Shown one piece after another: positions 25,765 through 33,898 of a stretch of DNA of 41,346 nucleotides (the first letter of the stretch is position 1; the number at the start of each line of letters is the position of its first letter). Below the pieces are notes generated by a model, which was given only the letters and a program-made list of their open reading frames with translations, had not been told where the DNA came from and ran no database searches. Origin of the DNA: Lachnospiraceae bacterium (GTDB taxonomy: Bacteria > Bacillota > Clostridia > Lachnospirales > Lachnospiraceae). Position numbers and translations under genes: made by a program. The DNA lies in the NCBI GenBank assembly GCA_910575555.1, contig CAJTFX010000038.1, positions 1-41,346 of the forward strand. Direction: 5' to 3'.

Positions 25765-27005
25765 TTGGAGGTAGTTATGAGCCGTGCATTTAAGAAATAT
25801 TATATCAGCGTTTTCATTTCCAATTTAGGAAACGCATGTATTACATTCTTATTGCCAATTTATATCTTAGAGTTGACAAACTCAACATTTCAACTATCAA
25901 TTATTTCCGCAATGGAGATGATACCGTTTTTGATTTTAGGATTACCATTCGGGGCAGTGATTGATAAAATTAATATAAAGAAAATGATGCAGATATGTGA
26001 TGGTATACGATTTTTTAACTATCTCTTTCTGTTTTCAGCTGTTATGCTGAGAGTGAAAGAAACTTTATAATTACAACTATTTATATTGCCGCCTTTATTA
26101 ATGGAATTTGCTTTGTTTTTCACTCTATAGCGGAATCAACGTTAGTTCCGTATACGGTTGAGAAAAAAGAATTAACCAAGGCCAATAGTCTGATTTTCGG
26201 TGTTGAATATGCAACAAATTTTGCGGTTCCTATTCTTACAGGATTTTTATATAGTAAAGACACAATAGGATTTTTTTTCTTATTTGATTCAATTACATTT
26301 TTATTTAGCTGTTTAATTTTACAATTTGTATCCGTTGATGAGTCCGTATCTGAACGCAAAATATGGGTTAAACTTCACTTTAAAGAGTTAGGATATGAAA
26401 TAAGGGATGGATTTTATATTCTATGGCAGGATAAAAAAATTCTGAAAATGTTGGTGGTTGTGGTGTGCTCTAATTTGATCATAGTTTCTTATTATAACGG
26501 ACTGTTAGATTACATGAAAAATCAATTAAAGATTTCTACAGATATAATTGGCATAGTAGAAGGGATATATTCTTTAGGGGCGCTGGCAGGAGCTTTACTG
26601 ACGAATGTGCTTACTAAAAAGATAACAGGTTTAAAAATATTAATTGGCTGTATTGGATTTGACGCCGTATGCCGTTTATTGCTTCCGGCGAATCGTTCTT
26701 TTTTATGGATTGCGGCATTGACGGTAATCATTGAGTTAACCAGCGCGGTTATTAATATTATGGTAATTACTATACGTCAGGAAAGGGTAAATCCGGAATA
26801 CTTAGGCAGAATTAATAGTGTATTTAAAACGGTTTTGTTGGGAGTAAATCCTGTCGGCTTAGTAATCGGCGGATTTGTGTTATCGTCTATTGGCTCACTG
26901 AAAACTATGATCGTAATTTCATTTTCTTGTACAATATTGTTTTTTGCCAGTATGGTAATCTTTAAAAAAGAGTTCAGTGAAAATAACGGAAGAAAATTTA
27001 GTTAA
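25765..27005 (+). pseudogene. MFS exporter, interrupted by a frameshift
   Basis: Begins MSRAFKKYYISVFISNLGNAC with GGAGG before the ATG and runs to a stop at 26070; the protein continues in another frame from about 26052 (FIITTIYIAAFINGICF) to 27005. One A added to the AAA at 26060-26062 gives one continuous protein of about 413 residues with 12 hydrophobic segments, the macrolide/drug-efflux type of MFS. Motif A-like FGAVIDKINIKKM is present between helices 2 and 3. Either a broken gene or a base-calling error. Substrate unknown. Confidence 0.82.
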
Positions 27006-27057
27006 TCTATGAATAGATATAACCCTGAATTATCCCAATACAGACGATCTTTTGTAT

Positions 27058-27078
27058 GATATTTAACCGCCGGAGTAA
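27058..27078. repeat. Copy of the 22446-22512 arm sequence
   Basis: GATATTTAACCGCCGGAGTA matches the reverse complement of the left arm at 22446 with one mismatch in 21, and the right arm with two. Here it is single, with no partner arm nearby, and lies between two convergent MFS genes. Confidence 0.7.
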
Positions 27079-27082
27079 AAAT

Positions 27083-28306
27083 TTATTCATTGCCTGGAAC
27101 CAGTTCCTTGTACATGATATGTACAAACCAAACAGTAAGCAGTGATAATAAACCGGATAGCGTCCATGCAAATAGAATAGAAAATTTATCGGCAAGAAAC
27201 CCAAATAACAATGATGCAGTAATCTTACCAGCCGCATGGAACAGAGATGAAAAAGATATCATTGTCGCCCGCGTCTGATCGTCTATATAATCATTCAGAA
27301 GTCCTCTTTGAATGGAAGAAATCATCGACCAGACAATTTCTTGTATGCAGATTAGAAAGACAGCCGCTAATAGTCCTTTTTTGATATTCATAAGCAGAAT
27401 ACTGATTCCGAAAATCAGGAATGTAATCGTTAATATTTTTTTTCGTTCCGCATACATTCCGGCAATTTCCAGAATTTGATTACCTGCGATAATGGACAAT
27501 TGAATAAGAAACCATACCATCGACAGATACATATATGAAAAGCTGGAATCAATTTGGTTTAAATAGACTGACCAAAAAACCATCAGCGGCGAAGAAACAA
27601 ATCCCATCAACGTAACAAAAATATACAGATAGGTTAGCCGCCTGTTTTTTATAATCAAATTCGGGCCCATCTTTATATACTGAAAGGATGTTTTATACAA
27701 CGATAAAACAGAAGCTCCCGATTGCACAGTTTTCTTATCATCAATAAACTTTAAAACCATAATTATAAAACAAATAGAAGATAAACAGGGAATGAACCAA
27801 ATATATTTCAAAAAATATTCCGCAATCCATGTACCGATAAAACTGCCGATTATCATAGTAATGCCCTGAATTTTGCGGGAGGCGGCGAATATGCGGTCCA
27901 GTTCATTTCCTTTTAAAGCATCATCATTTATCAGCCAGGCCTCAATGGTTCCGGATTCCAAAGCATAACTAAGCCCCCAAAGCAGCTGTCCCAACAGAAC
28001 CACTATGATATGGATGCTGCTTAGGAAATAAAACATCGCCAAGAACAATGAAACGCCGGCAAAAAGAGCCGTTTTTCTTTTTCCCACGGAATCACACATT
28101 GCGCCGCTGGGAACCTCAAAGACGATGGATGAGACGTTAAACATTGCGCTAATCATGTTAGCTTCAAAAATAGAAAGTCCCAACGATAAAAGATACAAAG
28201 TATAAACTGCGCCGATTATGCCAGTATGTAAAAAGAAAACGGTTTCTAAAAGGATGAATTGCCGGGATTTGGTTATTCTGATATTTTTTTTCATTTTCAA
28301 ATCCAT
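27083..28306 (-). CDS. MFS transporter
   Basis: Intact 407-residue major facilitator protein with about 12 helices. Helix 1 FILLETVFFLHTGIIGAVYTL; a motif-A-like loop FEVPSGAMCDSVGKRKTALF lies between helices 2 and 3, typical of drug or metabolite exporters. The GGA of the ribosome site directly abuts ATG 28306, and a second ATG lies at 28294, so the start may be four codons later. It converges on the frameshifted MFS gene with only 77 nt between stops. No regulator of its own is adjacent except the AgrA-like gene on the other strand. Confidence 0.87.
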   Translation of the reverse strand: MDLKMKKNIRITKSRQFILLETVFFLHTGIIGAVYTLYLLSLGLSIFEANMISAMFNVSSIVFEVPSGAMCDSVGKRKTALFAGVSLFLAMFYFLSSIHIIVVLLGQLLWGLSYALESGTIEAWLINDDALKGNELDRIFAASRKIQGITMIIGSFIGTWIAEYFLKYIWFIPCLSSICFIIMVLKFIDDKKTVQSGASVLSLYKTSFQYIKMGPNLIIKNRRLTYLYIFVTLMGFVSSPLMVFWSVYLNQIDSSFSYMYLSMVWFLIQLSIIAGNQILEIAGMYAERKKILTITFLIFGISILLMNIKKGLLAAVFLICIQEIVWSMISSIQRGLLNDYIDDQTRATMISFSSLFHAAGKITASLLFGFLADKFSILFAWTLSGLLSLLTVWFVHIMYKELVPGNE

Positions 28307-28656
28307 TCCTTTCGCTTTTCTCAGGTATAAAACATGATAAAAATGGGTGAGAGCATCTCAGAGGTTCGCAGACATTGATTATTATTCGGAGTTATTATAT
28401 CATATTTTTGAAGAAAGGGTGAGTTTGATTTTTTAGTTAGGTTGCGGACGCAGTTTGCCGTATGATACAATGGAAAGAAAATCCAGCAAAGTGACTATTT
28501 TAGTAAAAGTGGTATCATTGCAAAAAGGTTAGCAATGGAATTTTTAAAAAGTATGTTAAGATAAAATGAAAATATTATGCGGTAATCATTAAATATGCAG
28601 CAGGTGGGAGTCGCTGGGTATATTAGATACAAGAAAGATAAAGGGGATCACCAAGA
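28307..28656. other. Divergent intergenic region
   Basis: 350 nt between the minus-strand MFS gene and the plus-strand LytTR regulator. AT-rich. A possible plus-strand promoter is TTGCGG (28442-28447) with TACAAT 18 nt on. No gene or convincing operator was found. Confidence 0.4.
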
Positions 28657-29370
28657 ATGGGTCAATTGAGGATCGGAATCTGTGACGATGAAGAAATGAT
28701 ATTAAAGACGTTGTACGGCCTGGTGGAACAGGCCGTCAGGAAAACGGGGCTGGAATTTGAAATTCTGGTCTTTTCTTCTGGTAAGGATTTATTGCAGCAG
28801 GCAGAAGAATTGGAAATTGCTTTTCTTGATATTGAAATGCCGGAAGTGGATGGAATAGAAACCGGCCGGATGCTTCGCCAGAGAAATTCTGAATGTGCAA
28901 TCATTATGGCTACCGGAGTCGAAGAACGGTATAAAGAGGCATTTCATATCCGCGCCCTTCGTTTTGTGACAAAGCCTTTTGATTCCTCAGAGATTGAAGA
29001 GGCGATAGAGGCCTGTCTCGAAAGACGGATTGGGCTTAAAACCGTGGAAGCATACAGGAATAGAAAACTTTATCAGGTGCACCAGAGAGAGATCGCATAT
29101 GTAAATTCTTATGGCAGTTATGTGGAACTGATGGTGAGAGGGAAGCGGTTTCGGAAAGAAGCTTCTATGGAAGAGATGGAAAAACTGCTGGAGCCCCGGT
29201 TATTTTCCCGTGCGGATCGGAAGTATCTGGTGAATTTGGGGCATGTGGATGATTACAAGAATGGAATTGTTACAATTGGAGAAGAGAAGATTAAGGCGTC
29301 AAGGCGGCGGAAGAAAGAATTTGAACGTGCGTATATAGAATTTGATTTGGAGTATCGGGGTAAGCTGTGA
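28657..29370 (+). CDS. LytTR-family response regulator (AgrA type)
   Basis: A 237-residue regulator. Receiver domain (1-120): acidic pair in CDDEE, phospho-acceptor D in AFLDIEMPEVDG, lysine in VTKPF. C-terminal LytTR DNA-binding domain (about 135-235): YQVHQREIAYVNSYGSYVELM and FSRADRKYLVNLGHVDDYK. Partner of the kinase that follows 63 nt downstream. The family usually answers cyclic or linear peptide signals, but no AgrB/AgrD-like gene is seen nearby. Confidence 0.92.
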   Translation: MGQLRIGICDDEEMILKTLYGLVEQAVRKTGLEFEILVFSSGKDLLQQAEELEIAFLDIEMPEVDGIETGRMLRQRNSECAIIMATGVEERYKEAFHIRALRFVTKPFDSSEIEEAIEACLERRIGLKTVEAYRNRKLYQVHQREIAYVNSYGSYVELMVRGKRFRKEASMEEMEKLLEPRLFSRADRKYLVNLGHVDDYKNGIVTIGEEKIKASRRRKKEFERAYIEFDLEYRGKL

Positions 29371-29433
29371 TTCGAAATGGAAGGGGATTGTCAACAGAGG
29401 ATTTTTCGGTAGCTTCAAAGGGAGGGAGTAAAG

Positions 29434-30742
29434 ATGGCAGGGATAAGATTATGCGGTTTTATGATTGAACTATGGGAATATCAGCTAGGGATGAATTTAT
29501 TCTTTTCTGTACAATTGCGCAGAAAATGGCTGGCAGTGACAGCCATAATTCTTTATGGGGTATTTGTGTTTTCTGGACAGATACAGGAAAGGCATATGTA
29601 TATTATTGCATATGGATTGACAGTGGCGTTGATTTTTTTCATGGCCGACACAGACTGGAAAAGGAGAGCAGGAAAAATACTGTTGCTGCTGTTTGTCATT
29701 TCCTGTATGGAAAGTTTCTGTGAGATAGGCATAGCCGCTCTGTTGGAGCGATACGGAGGGACTGTATTAGCGGAAAAGTGGGGTTATTTAGGCGGAAGTA
29801 TGGCAACGTTGGGAATATTGACCGCGCTGAAAGCTGTTAACGCTAGAAAACATTGGATGGAAAAAGAAAATATGATTCGCTTCATACGAAAATGGACGGT
29901 CTTACTTATCATTCTTATGACCCTGGAAGTGATACTGACTGCCGCCGGTTTGAATTACGCGAAACGGTATATTTCAGATGACAGATTCAAGGGATTTGCG
30001 GGAATTTTTAGTTCAGGGGCTTATTTTGCCATATGTGTGCTAGCAGTTTTTTCATTTATATCAGAAACGTGAATGAAAAACTGGAACGGACAGCGGAAAC
30101 GGAGCGGAGACTGAAAGAAATGCAGGAAAAATACTATGAAGCTATGCTTAAAAGGGAAGAAGAAACCAGAAAATACCGTCATGACTTGAAGAATCATCTA
30201 ATTTGTCTGGATGGATTGGCTCGGGAAGAACATGCAGAGAAGACAGCGGCTTATATCGGGAGTATGCAGAAACAAACGGCATTTGTGCAGCGAAAATTCT
30301 ATGATACAGGGAATAAACATTGGATTCTCTTGTAAATCATTATGGTTCCATTATAGAGCCGGACGCAAAATTATCAGTCTCAGGGAGGATAGAACGCAAT
30401 TTGGAGCTTACTGACGCAGATTTGTGCACTGTTTTTGGAAATCTTTTGCAGAATGCGGCGGAGGGGATTGCGCAGGTTAAAAATGAAGAGAAATACATCC
30501 ATGTTCAAATGGAAGAGGGCAGGGAATATCTGAGAATAAAAATTGAAAACAGCGCGCCGCTTCTGGGAATAACTGGAGAGCAGTTTTCGAATAAGTTTTT
30601 AAGGACAGCAAAGAGGGATAAGCGGAACCATGGGATTGGAATGCGTAATGTCCGTGATACGCTAAAGCGGTATTCCGGTACGTTGAAAGTGACAAGAGAA
30701 CCAAGAAAGTTTATTGTGGAAGTAATATTGAAAAATAGGTGA
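29434..30742 (+). pseudogene. AgrC-like histidine kinase with two frameshifts
   Basis: Three successive frames make one kinase. Segment 1 (from 29434, GGGAGG before ATG): about six hydrophobic helices. Segment 2 (from about 30047): coiled coil and the phospho-acceptor motif RKYRHDLKNHL. Segment 3 (from about 30318): LDSLVNHYG, ATPase motifs NLLQNAAEGI and NHGIGMRNVRD. One T added to the T6 at 30047-30052 and one A added to AAA at 30315-30317 would restore 436 residues, the normal size for this HPK10 family. Next to its regulator. Confidence 0.85.
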
Positions 30743-30755
30743 ACCGTTTGAGAAG

Positions 30756-30851
30756 TTATCTGACCGTTCCATAGGTTAGAGTTGTAACCCATAACAGTAT
30801 CTGCTACTATCTGAATCAGGGAGGAGGGAACTGTTATGGGTTATTTAGATG
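30756..30851 (+). repeat. Hairpin repeat element, copy B
   Basis: About 96 bp, matching copy A (25639-25731) over its whole length with scattered differences and a 3-nt insertion in the loop. The inverted repeat here, TAACCCATAACAGT with AACTGTTATGGGTTA, is nearly perfect. It is followed within about 100 bp by an IS110 transposase remnant. Confidence 0.8.
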
Positions 30852-30957
30852 TTAGTTTAAGGTCTTTGTGGGATGATGTTATAAAATATATTTTTCCAAT
30901 TACCTGAAATTTTACATAAATTAAAGAACATAAAAATTTTATGATAAAGAGAAATGA

Positions 30958-31325
30958 AGAAAGGATGGAGCAGGTGCAGAGCGTAAGTCAATCAGGTGGA
31001 TTGTAGAGCAGATTCAAAGTCTTTATAAACAGTTATCTGAAAAAGAAATGCTTCATGCAAAGTGCAAAGAAATCCCCCATGCTGAAAACATCCTGGAAAT
31101 CAAAGGCATGGGAGAAAATTCCCTGTCACGAATTGTTGCAGAGGTGAGAGATATCGCTCGATTTGATGATGTGAAAGAAATCCAGAAATTAAGCGGATTG
31201 AACCTTGTGGCATGTAGTTCCGGAAAACATAAGGGATAAACCAAAATCAGTTGTAGAGGACGCAAGCGGTTACGATAGTAGCTGTTCCAGGCGGCAAAAT
31301 TAGCGCTGACACATGCATCGGGATA
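30958..31325 (+). pseudogene. IS110-family transposase remnant
   Basis: An open stretch from 30958 to 31239 reads SIRWIVEQIQSLYKQLSEK, then EIKGMGENSLSRIVAEVRDI and LSGLNLVACSSGKHKG: this is the C-terminal Transposase_20 domain of IS110/IS116/IS902 enzymes. After the stop the same frame continues with TKISCRGRKRLR, two stops, and LFQAAKLALTHASGYK, as expected downstream in the family. The N-terminal DEDD catalytic domain is absent. Non-functional relic. Confidence 0.8.
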
Positions 31326-31445
31326 CAAACAACTACTTATTTAGAATGCAATTAACACAGAATACGATGGATAATTCAATATCCTATATTATTCGTTGCT
31401 TACGAAACGCCTAAATGATTGAAGCAGGTGTTAGGAAATGAAGGT

Positions 31446-31652
31446 ATGTTTAAATTAATCTATAAGGAATTAAAAGAAAAAAAGCTTGAAGCTATTGTTC
31501 TTGTACTTCTTATGCTAATAGTAAATAGTTTATCTATTTTTTCTAAATACATTAACAAGATTACACTTGATCAAGTTTTTTACAATAAAAAGAATCAAAA
31601 AGAATTCTCGAATATCAAAAAGTGCAAGATGACGTATGCGTTATGTCCTTGA
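31446..31652 (+). pseudogene. Fragment resembling the start of an ABC exporter
   Basis: 68 residues: a basic start MFKLIYKELKEKKLE, one hydrophobic helix (IVLVLLMLIVNSLSIFSKYI) and ITLDQVFYNKK, which resembles the first helix and following loop of ABC-exporter membrane domains. No ATPase or other helices follow in any frame. The ribosome site is weak. Probably a truncated gene; the family call is tentative. Confidence 0.4.
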
Positions 31653-32105
31653 AATATATGGATAATAATATGTATTTGTGTACGAAGGACTCTGAAATAT
31701 ATTTGAAGAGTGAGAGTGCTTTTATGTTGCCTATCGTGTTTCAATGCCGGGATTGTTTTGAACAATCGGAGGAAGGATTGATAGTAAACCCCCATCTTGC
31801 TTAGCTTGTCGTGCGACAGGCCGCATGGCCATCCATACTATGGAAGCCAAAGGCTTTCATAGTAAAGAATGTATTAATTCCAGAAGGAAAGATGACATTT
31901 TTGCCTTACGATTACTATTGTTTTCCAAATAAAGTAAATATTATAAAACCAGGGAGTATTTTTTTGGAATATTCAAATGATGGTCAGTTATTAACATTGA
32001 GAGATTTTGATACACGATGTGTAAAAAAAAAGAATCTAATTCGACGTACGACAGATTGAGAAACTGAAAATGATTTTATAAAATTGTGGAAGGAGCAAGG
32101 ATAGG
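31653..32105. other. Degenerate region with short open frames
   Basis: AT-rich stretch with two short frames (about 31622-31804 and 31811-32059) that I cannot assign. The second ends GSIFLEYSNDGQLLTLRDFD, which looks protein-like, so a broken gene is likely. A small palindrome TTGTCG-TG-CGACAG sits at 31806-31819. No complete gene is supported. Confidence 0.4.
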
Positions 32106-32528
32106 ATGGACAAAAAGGTGTATAGAAGCGACATTGGAATGATGTATTCTCTGGTGGCTATTTTGATTGCAGTTATTATAGTTGGTTCATTTCTATATAT
32201 ACGTGGTGATGGAAATATGGCAGCAATCTCTGTTGCATATGTAATTGCTGCAATTGCGTACTATTTTGCAATAGTATATCCCGTGATTAATACAAAGTAT
32301 ATTTTAGAGGAAGATAGACTGGAAATAAGATGTGGTATATATAAGAATGAGATTTCATTTCAACAGATTTTGGATGTCTATAAGAAAGATTCATTAGGAA
32401 GACATCCAGCATTAAGTGAAAAAATGGTCTTTATTAAATGCAGAGATCGTGGCGTGACAAATATTGTTGGAATATCGCCTAAAAATAGAGATGAATTTAT
32501 CTATGAACTGCAAAAAGTAATATCATAA
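32106..32528 (+). CDS. Small membrane protein with bacterial PH domain (YyaB-like)
   Basis: A 140-residue protein with two N-terminal membrane helices (about 12-30 and 38-58) and a C-terminal PH-like domain (about 62-140): TKYILEEDRLEIRCGIYKNEISFQQILDVYK, ALSEKMVFI and ISPKNRDEFIYEL. This matches the bPH_6/YyaB-like pattern. Function unknown. Its first 85 bp are duplicated at 33137-33220. Confidence 0.75.
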   Translation: MDKKVYRSDIGMMYSLVAILIAVIIVGSFLYIRGDGNMAAISVAYVIAAIAYYFAIVYPVINTKYILEEDRLEIRCGIYKNEISFQQILDVYKKDSLGRHPALSEKMVFIKCRDRGVTNIVGISPKNRDEFIYELQKVIS

Positions 32529-32859
32529 TCCATGAGAAGAAGATGTCAATATCAGCGAAATAAACTGGCTGAATCTACCTCCCTCCACATAGCGGGTGTA
32601 AAACCCCTTATCCATGACCAGATGGACGGGTTTGACGCCAAGGTAGGGATGCAGTCAATAAATTCACTGTAGGATGAAATTATAGATTTTTTGTTAGGGA
32701 TGAGTTTATTCGTTTTAGGATGAAATTTTCCGATGCGTTTGCGGTGGATAGTGAAAAACAGAGTTTATTCTGGCGGACAGGGGGCGGATGCTTTTCTTCT
32801 GGACGAAAATAGTCAGGTATTTCCAGGTATAATAAAAATCAGCCACAACGAGGTGTTTT
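32529..32859. other. Intergenic region, no gene recognised
   Basis: 330 nt with frequent stops in all frames. The string TAGGATGAAATT occurs twice (about 32669 and 32718). Probably decayed sequence. Confidence 0.4.
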
Positions 32860-33097
32860 ATGCTGCAGGAATTATTGATTGCGTTTATATGCTGTGGTCT
32901 ATGTGCTCTGCCTTTGTTTATCATTGCGTTTTTTGGTGAGCATGATACGAAAACTATTAACTTTTGGGCCGGAGATAGGAATACCAGAAGAAGTGTTTAA
33001 AGCATATGAAAGCAGTGAATCTTATCGGAAACTGAACAAGATTCGGAATGATAACTGCAAAATACTGCAGGGATATTATAGAAAATATAAAAAATGA
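32860..33097 (+). pseudogene. Frameshifted small membrane protein
   Basis: ATG 32860 (GAGGTG 6 nt upstream) opens 46 codons: one hydrophobic helix ELLIAFICCGLCALPLFIIAF then KTINFWAGDR. A second frame ending at 33097 continues sensibly as IPEEVFKAYESSESYRKLNK. Removing one A near 32981 would join both into about 79 residues. Family not recognised. Confidence 0.5.
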
Positions 33098-33136
33098 GGG
33101 CAAAGACGAAAAACAAATGAAACGTCAGAGTCAGGA

Positions 33137-33220
33137 GATAGGATGGACAAAAAGTGTATAGAAGCGACATTGGAATGATGTATTCTCTGGCGGCTGTTTT
33201 GAACGCAGTTATTATAGTTG
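33137..33220 (+). pseudogene. Truncated copy of the PH-domain gene start
   Basis: 84 bp almost identical to 32100-32184 (start codon region and first helix), with one G missing in the AAAAAGG run so the frame breaks at codon 4. The copy stops abruptly just before the antisense RNA promoter at 33264. Confidence 0.85.
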
Positions 33221-33263
33221 ACTGATACCAGATAAGGATAGTTTTTAAATTGCCAAAAGCATA

Positions 33264-33292
33264 TTGAAAAAAGTTTTTGCATATGCTATAAT
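33264..33292 (+). promoter_or_regulatory. Consensus promoter of the antisense RNA
   Basis: TTGAAA (33264-33269), 17-nt spacer, TATAAT (33287-33292) with an extended TG element. The same promoter recurs on the minus strand at 37494-37466, so it is conserved between the two copies. Confidence 0.82.
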
Positions 33293-33298
33293 GCCGAT

Positions 33299-33386
33299 AG
33301 GCAAAAAGATATGACAGTTCCATGAGAACGCAGAATGAATCCCCAAACCGTAGTAGCGTACAGTCTGGGGATTCTTCTTTTCTTTT
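33299..33386 (+). ncRNA. Putative antisense antitoxin RNA
   Basis: Predicted RNA of about 88 nt from the promoter at 33264-33292 to a terminator hairpin: GAATCCCC (33337-33344) pairs with GGGGATTC (33367-33374) with further inner pairs, followed by a T-rich tail. It is transcribed towards the 3' end of the minus-strand toxin gene; the toxin mRNA, lacking an earlier terminator, would extend through the same hairpin, giving a 3' overlap as in TxpA/RatA systems. No protein is evident inside it. Ends are estimates. Confidence 0.65.
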
Positions 33387-33409
33387 ATAGTGGCAAAGCA
33401 CCCACTAGG

Positions 33410-33508
33410 CTATTTGTTGCCCTTTCGGTCACTGTCAAGCCATTTGATGATGTAGTGGCAGGCTACACCAGCCGCAACAGCGACTATAAAAGATATGACA
33501 AACTCCAT
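33410..33508 (-). CDS. Type I toxin-like membrane peptide, 32 residues
   Basis: Small peptide beginning MEFVISFIVAVAAGVACHYI: one hydrophobic helix (about 3-21), then KWLDSDRKGNK, a short charged tail. GGGAGGAGG ends 7 nt before the ATG, an unusually strong ribosome site for such a short gene. Promoter is the extended -10 at 33563-33555. Peptides of this shape (helix, K-WLD, basic end) are typical of membrane-acting type I toxins in Firmicutes. Convergent antisense RNA lies on the other strand. A decayed copy with the same tail (LDSDHKGSK) is at 37310-37348. Toxicity is inferred, not shown. Confidence 0.7.
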   Translation of the reverse strand: MEFVISFIVAVAAGVACHYIIKWLDSDRKGNK

Positions 33509-33554
33509 GGAAACACCTCCTCCCGTTGCCGGGTGTAGGTTGGACAACACAAGA

Positions 33555-33563
33555 ATTATAGCA
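33555..33563 (-). promoter_or_regulatory. Extended -10 of the toxin-like gene
   Basis: On the minus strand TGCTATAAT, a perfect extended -10, about 47 nt before the start codon. No strong -35. Confidence 0.6.
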
Positions 33564-33898
33564 TATCCATTAATATTCTTCTATCCTTTTCTTAAAAGGC
33601 TTTAAGGTTGGGGTTGTGGCTGATACAATCCGATGCTTTTTGGTATACTAAAGAAAAAGGTGGTGTTGGTTATGCCAAAACAATATGAATTAGAGCGTGT
33701 TGGAAAATCTTCTAATCTATGACAAACTGGGTCGAAAAACAGTCTTTCATATTTGATATAAGAAGCAGGAAAACAGTCTCACGAAAGATATGGCACAGAA
33801 GCAGGTTTGTCCAGAGACAGACTATGCCCGGGAAATATGGAAGAACTAATCATTGGAAATATTTAACGCCGAGGCAGTAATTAAAATAAGGAGCTTCA
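33564..33898. other. Region before the FtsX permease
   Basis: 335 nt. ATG 33672 opens only 16 codons (MPKQYELERVGKSSNL), and a neighbouring frame continues with LENLLIYDKLGRKTVFHI and later TDYAREIWKN, suggesting a decayed small gene. No convincing promoter for the permease was found. Confidence 0.35.

Noticed and set aside
25505-30792. Twin minus-strand peptides starting MGYNSNL at 25.7 and 30.8 kb
   Set aside because: They come from the shared hairpin repeat and end in unrelated sequence; no ribosome site.
30850-30960. Short frame MGYLDVSLRSLWDDVI after hairpin copy B as a transposase start
   Set aside because: Ends after 23 codons, matches no family I know, and is absent after copy A.
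33335-33538. 67-codon plus frame starting MNPQTVVAYSLG and its twin on the minus strand at 37.4 kb
   Set aside because: Both are the reverse reading of the antitoxin hairpin and toxin gene; similarity is explained by the duplicated cassette.
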